Below are positions 56,065 through 64,000 of a stretch of DNA of 64,000 bases, one piece after another. This DNA comes from Ectocarpus siliculosus (taxonomy: Eukaryota; Sar; Phaeophyceae; Ectocarpales; Ectocarpaceae), in assembly GCA_000310025.1 (NCBI GenBank), contig FN648151.1:124001-188000 (forward strand), written 5' to 3'. Every line of letters starts with the position of its first letter. Within the stretch, counting starts at the first letter, position 1. The notes below the pieces were generated by a model, which was not told the origin of the DNA, did no database searches, and saw only the letters and a program-made list of their open reading frames with translations. The translations under genes were made by a program, and so were the position numbers.

Positions 56065-56472
56065 GTCCGACCAGCGAGACCCGACAACGTCGCCGTGATT
56101 TTTAAATCTGCCCGTGCTGTCCGCAGGAGTCCACGGTTTTAGGATTCAAACCAAACTCGTGTCAGCACGCGAAGCGGGAGAACGCGCGCAGATGATGGAT
56201 GCGTGTCAGAGTAATGAATCGTGTACCACGCAGAAACCAGGCCGGCCACAGCCCTCCCTTCCGTGCGCGCCAACAACGCTGTGTGGCAGGAGGTGGTGGC
56301 AGGTGCGGCGCAACCTATAGAGAGGGGGTCCGCGGAGAGAAGAGGTCGAAAATTGTACATACCAATTTCATAGTTAGACTGTACATCCGTGGCGCCCCTG
56401 CCCCGCTTGCACTTGAGACTCCCAACATCCGACTACTGAGCAGCGGCAGAGTATGACAGAGAAGAGAGAGCC
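56065..56472. promoter_or_regulatory. 408-bp bidirectional promoter region
   Basis: This is the only DNA between the start codons of the zinc-finger gene (minus) and the plastid-protein gene (plus). No TATA box is obvious. Confidence 0.5.
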
Positions 56473-59400
56473 ATGTCGAAAAGAATAACGCAACCACGAA
56501 ATCGGCACATCGTAGCGGTGATTGCCCTCCTCATCTCGTCGGTGGAAGGCTTCGCGCCGCAGGCACGGCAGACACACCGCTATGACAGCTCCAACGCGGC
56601 TACTTGCAGTGGAACAACCGCTATAGCAGCAGCAGCGTGGTCATCGGCTCAACAACAAACCTCGCGGCACCCGATGCGCCAGCGGGGACCATGGGATGGA
56701 GTCGGAACTCGTCGGCGATCGGGAGTCTTGTGCCAATATAGGTGGGGATTTGGTCTCGGAGGAGGAGAGGGTCCAGCAGCAGACCAAAGAGCAAGAAAAT
56801 TGTTCCCCCCTGCAGGCGGTCCTGCAGCAGGGAGCGCAGCAGCACGGCCGGGCAGCTTCAGCAGCAGGAGCTACCGGAGGGGCAGCAGCTCGCTGTCGAT
56901 GGCTCTTCACTTCCCCAGGCCCCCCAGGCTGCCGAAGCCTCCCCCGCCAAGCGATAAAGCGCCCCTAGCGGGCGGCGGAAAATCGGGGTCCGCTGGCTCT
57001 AGCAGCAGCAGCAGTAATCATGAGAGTCAGAAACAGCAGCAGACCGCTACGACTCCGGGGGGGTTTTTGCCACAACCTGCAGCAGGGAAGTCGGGACGAG
57101 GGACTGTTGCGAGCGAGGGCGTGACGGGCGTCTCGGACCTGGATGCGATAGAAGGGAAGGATTCGGCGGGGCACGCGAATGACACAAGGACGGACCTTAA
57201 CGGGAGCAAGGTTAGAGAGGGGGCCTTGGAAAAGGATCGGACGTTGGTAGGCCTGTAGTCTATTATAGGGGCTAAACTATCACCGTGTATTGATTGCTTC
57301 CGCGTACCGAAAGAGCCCTGTGCATTGCTCTCAAGCTGAACTGCTGTCTTTCGGCACTCGATGTCTGTTACTGCACGACTGCTGCAATGTCTCTGTTTTG
57401 CTGACGCAGCCGCTCGGGCATGCGGCCCGTTGTTGATGCACGTGCGTAGCGCTTGTAACACACAGCTCTGTAAGCTGAAATGCCGGAGTCCAGTTAGCTA
57501 GGACAGCTACAATACTATGCCTGTGCATACGACCACGAAGATCAAGATTGATACGGAACTGACCCGTCAGCATGCCGTCATCTTATGACACGATGCCAAT
57601 GCAATGGTACAGTACGACGTTGAAGCACGTCGCCCCCTTCTCCCCCACCCCCCCACCCCCGCTCCGCAAAACATGAACTTGGCACCCTTTCAACCACCTC
57701 AAGACGATTAGAAGACGCCGCATCAACGGCAGCAGTACGCCGTCATCGCGCGCCGGCACCCCCGGTACCTCACGCCCCCCCAAGAGGCGCGTTGGGGTCA
57801 CCCCCACTACGAGCAGAAGTAGTGCAGTAGGGAAAAAGCGAAAGCTTCGAAGGCCGCGAAGCGGCCCCGGTTCCGTCTCCGGGGGGGGTGGGGGGCGTGG
57901 CGTGCAGGCCGTTGTGGCGAAGGGCGACATGGAGCTGGCTGAGATGAGCGAGATGATGTCGCTCGTGCTGGAGAGGTTGAGCGAGACCGAAAGAGAGCTG
58001 AAGAGGATTCAGAAGGAGGGATCCCTGGCCAAAACCAACAGGGTGAGTGGGAAGGGGGCTCGTGGGGAAATTTCGGGGGGTGGGTGGGGGGTGGGGGGCG
58101 TACTCTTATGTTTTGCATGCCTTAGCGGTTAGGTTAGACCATTGACCACGCGTCCTCGAGAGGATGGAGAGAACGGAGCATTGTTCTCACAGGACCGATC
58201 ACCGATCGATGGCCAATCGTTCCTTCCTACCGGGGGCGGTGGGGGGGGGAGATATTTTTGAAGCAGTGCACATGATGTGACAGAAGACCCCCCGCGTGTT
58301 GCTTGTGAGAATCGGCGTATGTACATCTCGGCTTTTTGGGGGTGTAGCCGCACTGCTCGATGTGTCGAGTTTGATGGGCATCCGTGGGAAAGCCCGCGAG
58401 TCACTGCCAGTACTTCCAGATTCGACCGGTACTTTTCCTGGCCTCTTACGGAAGTAGATATGATCAGCAACGATTCCTAATTAGTGTGAAAATGTCAATC
58501 CGTGGAGATTGCTCCACCCTTCCGTATATCTACAGTATCTGGAAGAAGCAGGGGTTGGCAGTGCTCCAACTCGGCAGGGACACTGGTTTATACAGTATCA
58601 TTTTCTGTCTAAAGGGCAGCCCCGCAACTTGATATCACTTGGCTCTAGAGGTTAAGCGAGCCTAGCCTGGTGGGCGAAGGCCCAGGGATGCGCTCGGTCG
58701 CTGCTCTTGCAGGGATGCCCCTTTAGGTCTTTGATCGAAGAGTACTGCGTGGGTATGTAAGCACGACTAAACCCCACACATCACGCGCGCCTGACACCAA
58801 CTACCTAGGTTGGCACAGGTGTTGCATCCAGACTTGTAGGAGGGGTTGTAGCAGGTGTGACAACGCCTCCCGAAACATGGCCAAACCCCTCTTTGCTTTT
58901 TTCTGCCTGTCGTTCTTGCTGTCCCCGGTGCGTAAAGTCGGAGGTCAGGGACCGCAAGTTCATAATCGACACTCGCGCCAAGATGCTCGGGGCAGCGTTC
59001 GCCGGCAGCGTTGCAGGGATGATTGTCGGTTGGTGAGTCAGTCGATCGATAGGTAGACCCTCTCCTTGGCCAGGCTCGTGCTGCGCGGTGGGCGTAAGCA
59101 GGCCCCCTCGATACGCCACTGCTGTGCTTAGTACCAGCAGTGGTGCTATGCTACTGTGGTGCGAGCCCGTTCGTGCGGGTTGAGGTGTTTTTCTTCTTAT
59201 TGCAATTTGTGCGAAAGCTAGAGGTGCACGGCCTCGATGGGAGAGAGACAAGAGAGGTAACCACATGACATGACATCGTCAAGGCCTTACGCTGCCGTCA
59301 AAGACGGGACGTATACATTTGCCGCCGACCCTTTCGTCTCCCGCTCTCTCCGTTGTCCCTCCTCTCTCTCCGTTCTAGGTCTGTGTTGCCAAACCTGTGG

Positions 59401-62400
59401 CTGGTGGGAGGTGTGACGGGAGCGCTGGCATTCGCGGCGTTATCTCGATCTTCCACGGGAACTGTGGGGACCATTTGCTCCACCTGCGGGATACAGGTGC
59501 CACTGAACTCTTACGGTTGTTCTTCTCAAGCCCTTGGCACGGCAGCGGTCTTACCTTGTAGGAGTAATATGCTTCTAGCGAAGGTCAACGACCGATCCGC
59601 GTTCCCTTGTCATGCAGGAACAGCAGTCCCGCTTTTTGGCGCGAGTTTCGTTGAATATCTGAGAGATTGATTGACGTTTCTTTCCAGTGAGGAGGAAGAC
59701 GCTGTAAGGTGTTCCCGTTTTTCCATCAGGCAATCAGGTGTCTGGACGACCGTTAAAAAGACAACTAGGTTGACCAATAGGAATACTGCGGGTCTTTTAT
59801 TGGCTTCCTCTCTGTGGACACATGCTCAACTGTCGCTTTTTTTCTCTCTTTTTCTTGCCATCGAGAAGGGGCCACAATAAGCGGTTGTGGACATAGCCAG
59901 GATCAATCGGCCCATTGGAATGGAAACGGCAAGATGATGAAGAAATTGAGAATGGCGTTTTTTGTTTGTTTGTTTCAACGCAGAATGAGAACATCGCGCC
60001 CGTATTGTTTTTTCTCCCCATTTTTTGTGCCATGAAAGGTGGCGTTGATGTACAAAGATGTACGAGACTGGTGGGAGCAGACGGTTTTCCTGTACAAAAC
60101 CGGTGAGTCGAGGGGGGGGGGGGGGCGACTGATTGGTGCTGCCGAACTCATGTTGGTATGTATTCCTGAGGCGGGGAGCACACCCCATTGGGCATCGCTC
60201 GAGAAAACAGATGAGCGTGAATTGTACTCTGTCTTGTTTGTCTCCTATTTTTGTATGTAGTTTTGTTCTGTTCGTTCAAAGTTTTCTCATTTCTCTCTCT
60301 CCACCGCCCCCCCTCCCCCCCCCCCTCCTTCTTTTCCCTCTTTAATTTCTCCGATGCAGTGCAAGATGCCCCCAATGTCCACTCACTCCCTCTTAGCGTG
60401 TGTGTTTCCCACACTTGACCCAGTAAAAAAAAAATGCTTATGTTCGATATCTGGCATGAAAATACTGACAGTGAGCATGTTGACACACGAAATGAACCAG
60501 GCAAGCTGTCCTACACCTACTGGCGGGGTTTCGAGAGGTATGATCAGGCGTGGGGGCTGTCCGCCAAGTACACCGAAACCGTCGCCAAGGTGTCGAAGGA
60601 AGCTTTGGAGCTGGACCGACAGTACAAGATTAGACAGAAAACTCTCAGGTACAGTATATCTCCCTGCTTTTCTTTTCGTTGCCCTTACATACATACGCCT
60701 GGCAGTACAGGTGCTTTGTCGTTATATGCATCCGCTGGGACATGTGAATGTGTACTTTGTTTTGACATCACTAGGGGATGGATGTTTGTATGCGTACTTC
60801 GGTTGACATCACTAGGGGACCAACATTAGACGGGTCGTCTTAATTTTCCATGAGATAATGTCGGCTCTAGGAGTGAATGCGGTGGAATGTGGAGCCTCGA
60901 TACCCGCCAACTGCACTGTATCCGAACAGTGCATCAGGGTACGCATATTTTTCGTGTATCGGGGTAACTAACGCCTTCAGCTTGACACCCGAAGGTTGCT
61001 CTTTTCTTTTACCATACCCATTAGTCGGCCCTATTGTAGGCGAGTAGGCGGGGGCTCCGCAGCAGTCTTCGTATGTTGGTCGGGGCCGACATGTTTGCTC
61101 GCGGCCGCGTGTCCCCGTTCGAGCGATTTCTTTCGCCCACACCACCACACAAGCGTTTATCTACTTTCAATCTCTTGGTGAGCAGCTCCTGCAGGCACGA
61201 GAGGAAGGAGAGTCCTGCCTTGCAAGAACCAACCAACCCCCAACACAGGGATTCAAACTTCGGACCCCCCGCGCCCTTGAACAGCAATACCACCCCCCCC
61301 CCCAAACGCCAGGATAATGGCCAACTTAGCCCGGGCCGCCGAAAAATCCCGACATTTCCCGGTAGCATTGCAAAGGATGCTACGTCTATGCCCTAACGAC
61401 TACCGCATGCGTTTACATGAGCCCCCCCCCCCTCCCCCCCCCCTTCCCTACAGGGCCGGCAAACGCCTCACCAGGATCTCGCGGCAGGTGGGATCGTCCG
61501 CGAAGAGAGAGGTCACCACGCTCGCTGGCAGCGCCTCCGACTGGGGCGGCAACAAGCTTCGAAAGTGGGGGCTGATGGGAGACGACCTAGACCCACGTCG
61601 AAAGAGAACCAAGCTCACGGAGATCCTCAAGCTCAAGAAGAGCAAGGTGGGCGGCGCGAAACGGCCGCTGGGGGTCTCCGTTGTGCTGGACGGGATGTTC
61701 GGGGAGAGGAGCCGGTCCATGTACTCGGCGCCGCCTGCCGGGGGTACTAGGATCAAGACCCACAAGGCGGACCCCATAATACCGGTGAGAGGGGGAGAGG
61801 GAGTGTTGGAGTGCACAATGCCAGTATTTTTGTGCTTGATGCTCTTCGGTGATGACCTAGGGACTGCCGTTGGTTTGCAGCTGTACAAATACTATTGACC
61901 AGTGGCGTCGAGTATTCCAATAGTGAGAGTCATTTAGTTCCCATAAAACCGGTGAGAGGGGGAGAGGGAGTGTTGGAATGCGCAATGCCAGTATTTTTGT
62001 GCTTGATGCTCTCCGGTGATTGCCTAGGTACTGTTGTTGCTTACAGCTGTACAAGCTCGTGGTGTCCTTCTACCAAGTGCTGGTACCATTTGCTTTTGGT
62101 GGCGTTTGTTCAGGCCCGCATGCGGTACAATCAGCATGTCCTCCCCACAACCAGTATCTTTGATCACGACACCCCACGTTTGGTTGTCCTCTCCGGTTGT
62201 TTTATCTGTGGCGTTTTTTTCAGGCCCGCATCCGGCACATGATGGAGCTATTTCCGCATGTCCTCCCCAAGACGAGCAATTGGAAAATACAACCATTCAC
62301 CCCCTTTGTTTCTTTGGTTGTCCCATCCCGTTGTTTCTTGCTTCTTGTGTTCGTTTTTTTCAGGCTCGCATCCGGCACATGTTCATGACCAAGAAACAGA

Positions 62401-62480
62401 TCCGGGACGAAAGGCTGCAGAAATACCGCGTGGGATTCATGGGGATGCGCGTTCCGCGATCGTTCGACAAAGATGATTAA
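56473..62480 (+). CDS. Plastid-targeted protein with two membrane segments, nine exons
   Basis: Exons are 56473-57246, 57908-58042, 58938-59032, 59379-59496, 60039-60102, 60501-60648, 61454-61784, 62047-62082 and 62364-62480. All phases agree, giving 605 residues. The N-terminus is a signal peptide, VAVIALLISSVEG, followed by FAPQ, a textbook stramenopile plastid entry motif. A 200-residue low-complexity region follows. The conserved-looking part has a coiled-coil segment (EMMSLVLERLSETERELKRIQK), two adjacent hydrophobic segments (MLGAAFAGSVAGMIVGW and LWLVGGVTGALAFAAL), then YKDVRDWWEQTVFLYKTGKLSYTYWRGFERYDQAWGLS and a basic, helical C-terminal third ending RVPRSFDKDD. No family is recognised; a plastid membrane protein is inferred. 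Splice sites at both ends of the short eighth exon lie in local duplications. Confidence 0.75.
58105..58235 (+). repeat. Dispersed repeat in an intron, copy 2
   Basis: This is the second copy of the repeat at 11286-11400, with CCTTAGCGGTTAGG, ACCATTGACCACGCGTCCTCGA and CACAGGACCGATCACCGAT shared. It lies in the second intron of the plastid-protein gene. Confidence 0.8.
61773..62054 (+). repeat. Tandem duplication of a whole splice-donor to splice-acceptor unit
   Basis: Copies at 61773-61888 and 61940-62054 both run from the exon end CCCATAA-ACCG|GTGAGAGGG through the intron to the next exon start CAG|CTGTACAA. Period is 167 bp. Exon joining to the second acceptor gives LYKLVVSFYQVL. The first acceptor leads to an early stop after five codons. 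Confidence 0.9.
62095..62385 (+). repeat. Three tandem copies of an intron end and exon start
   Basis: The word GT-CG-TTTTTTTCAG|GC-CGCAT-CGG recurs at exon starts 62114, 62224 and 62364, with spacing of 110 and 140 bp and shared upstream pyrimidine-rich sequence. Each copy encodes A-R-(M/I)-R after the AG. Only the third leads into the long final exon. Confidence 0.88.
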
Positions 62481-64000
62481 CGCTAACTCTCACAGCTTTT
62501 TTTAACACGAAGAAAGGAGGCGGACGTACGTAGGCCTCGGGCAAAAGGGGTTCCGTCGTGTGTGTTTGTGAGAGAGAGAGGGGACCCCGACCAGAGCAGC
62601 CAAAAACGAGAAAGTGTGGGTCTAGCTGGTTGGTATGCAATGTAACGTACCGAGGCCTGGTTAGCTTGGGGGTATCGCTCCTCTGCCTCCGGCTATTTGT
62701 CAAGGAACCACGCCGCCTTGAGGTACAGTGTTGAGCCCTTGCTGGAGCGTGTAAACGCGGGGGGGGGGCGTTGAAGCAATACGATGGTCGTATTTTCTTT
62801 CAGTGTATGTCGCCGTGTCGATAATGTTTTGTTACTGCTGTGCCTTGAGATTAGAACCAAAGAAAGCACGAGGGAGCGAGGGAGGGAGGATGTAGAGTGT
62901 GTTGTGTGTGGTGTTACTCTCCGACCTTTTTGAGAGAAGCCAGGACAGAGGGACACAATTCTCTCTTTTTGTTGTTGCGGCGGCGGTGGTGGTTGCATCT
63001 CCCCCCCGCCTTCCCCCCTGCTACCCTTCACAGAGGGAGTGGTTTCTCTTTTTCATTTTATTCCTGGACAGACGGTTACATCGTCCAAGAATGCCTTCAT
63101 GTCCTAGGTGCAGCGACAGGGTTGTCCGGGTTCCTTCCCTTTGATCAGTTGATCATGATCAGTGGGGTGATGACCAAGAATGGGTCTACGGGGGTGCGTG
63201 TGCAAGATGTACGTTTGTGGTTGGTGCGTCTTTTACCTTTTTTTTACGGGTTCCTTTTTGTTTTTTTCTTGCATGGATTTATTCGGTCGAATACCACACA
63301 CTCACGTCTGTCTCTCCACACAATCGCAAACTTGAGGGCCCGCACCGCTGTAAAAATCGTCTGGAGGTGGGGGCTGGCATGCTGCAATACTTGGTATGAT
63401 GACTTGCCGTCCTTCTTGCCGGGGGGGACGTTTTTCTTGTCTCCCACCTGCGGGGCCCCCTTCGGGGCGGTTTTTTTTAATGCAGCTGTTCTCGCTCATA
63501 AAAGTATATTAGCGAGAACGCATGTACTACTGCTGTAGTAGTTGACAGGCAGGCAGGTCCCTTGAGGGTGGTCTGCTGCGCGGTGAGGTCGGGGCTCGTT
63601 TTTTCCCTGGGGCGCGCACGCGTGCCCGCGCTATAATACGATCGTACGTGTAGCCTACTGGGGGGTGTAACGGGCGTAACGTGGGGTCTGTTGTCTGTTC
63701 TGTGATGACCCCTCTATGTCGCAATAACAAAAGGACGATAGGTTTCGCTCGTGTAGGGGCCGGGTATTGGTCCAACGAGTTTTTTCATATTTTACTTGTA
63801 TGCGAGGAGAGGGGTTCCGGTACGTGCTGGGTAGGTGTAGGGACCGAATCCTGGTCGTCACGAGTTACTCATGTTTGTATGTGTACGCATAGGAGAGGGG
63901 TTCCGTTTATGCTGTGGTGGGTGTTCCCTGCCGAGTTCCTGCCATTTCTTGGGGATACTGAGAAAAATGCGGTGACAGATTTGATTTTCGTTTCTTGTCG
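62481..64000. other. Downstream intergenic region with a degenerate tandem repeat
   Basis: No exon was found after 62480. One exact TACTGCTGTA lies at 63528-63537 inside a longer near-palindrome. A degenerate repeat of about 82 bp occupies about 63755-63917, both units starting GTAGGG-CCG and ending GGAGAGGGGTTCCG. Confidence 0.5.

Noticed and set aside
61789-62060. CRISPR-like array in the repeated region
   Set aside because: Units are long, few and unevenly spaced, and coincide with exon-intron junctions in a eukaryotic gene.

Overview
The window looks like nuclear DNA of a photosynthetic stramenopile, most likely a brown alga of the Ectocarpus type (inference). Genes are split into many short GC-rich exons by GT-AG introns of several hundred bases, neighbours often alternate strand, and two gene models start with an ER signal followed by a phenylalanine-containing plastid transit motif, the mark of a secondary red plastid. 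GC-only runs are common and two 100-base gaps are flanked by poly-G or poly-C. Exon coordinates were worked out by eye from splice consensus, frame continuity and family motifs; there is no transcript support.

Layout. 1-6.4 kb is gene-poor and repeat-rich: a 118-bp inverted repeat pair, decayed tandem duplications, and a MITE-like element with a nested palindrome. 6.4-9.4 kb holds the 3' part of a DIRS-order (tyrosine-recombinase) retrotransposon. 9,983-15,002 (-) is a five-exon tRNA-His guanylyltransferase gene (THG1), head to head with an unrecognised all-phase-0 gene at 15.5-18.6 kb (+). 20,450-24,096 (+) encodes an unrecognised single-pass membrane protein. 26,254-27,834 (-) is an intronless AP2/ERF-domain protein. 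29,146-31,293 (+) is a predicted thylakoid-lumen protein with a GC-AG intron. 33,256-33,838 (-) is a small NDUFB4-like complex I subunit. 36,995-46,498 (+) is a lysophospholipid acyltransferase-like gene whose HX4D catalytic box is not recognisable. 51,080-56,064 (-) is a large acidic, low-complexity protein with two RanBP2-type zinc fingers, head to head with a nine-exon plastid-targeted membrane protein gene at 56,473-62,480 (+). The rest is intergenic sequence with microsatellites and dispersed repeats.

The genes form no operon or pathway; they are ordinary nuclear housekeeping, plastid and mitochondrial genes. The most unusual signals are local tandem duplications spanning splice junctions in two genes (three sites) and a stop-codon region in a third, and a strongly over-represented 10-mer, TACTGCTGTA, with eight exact copies in non-coding DNA.
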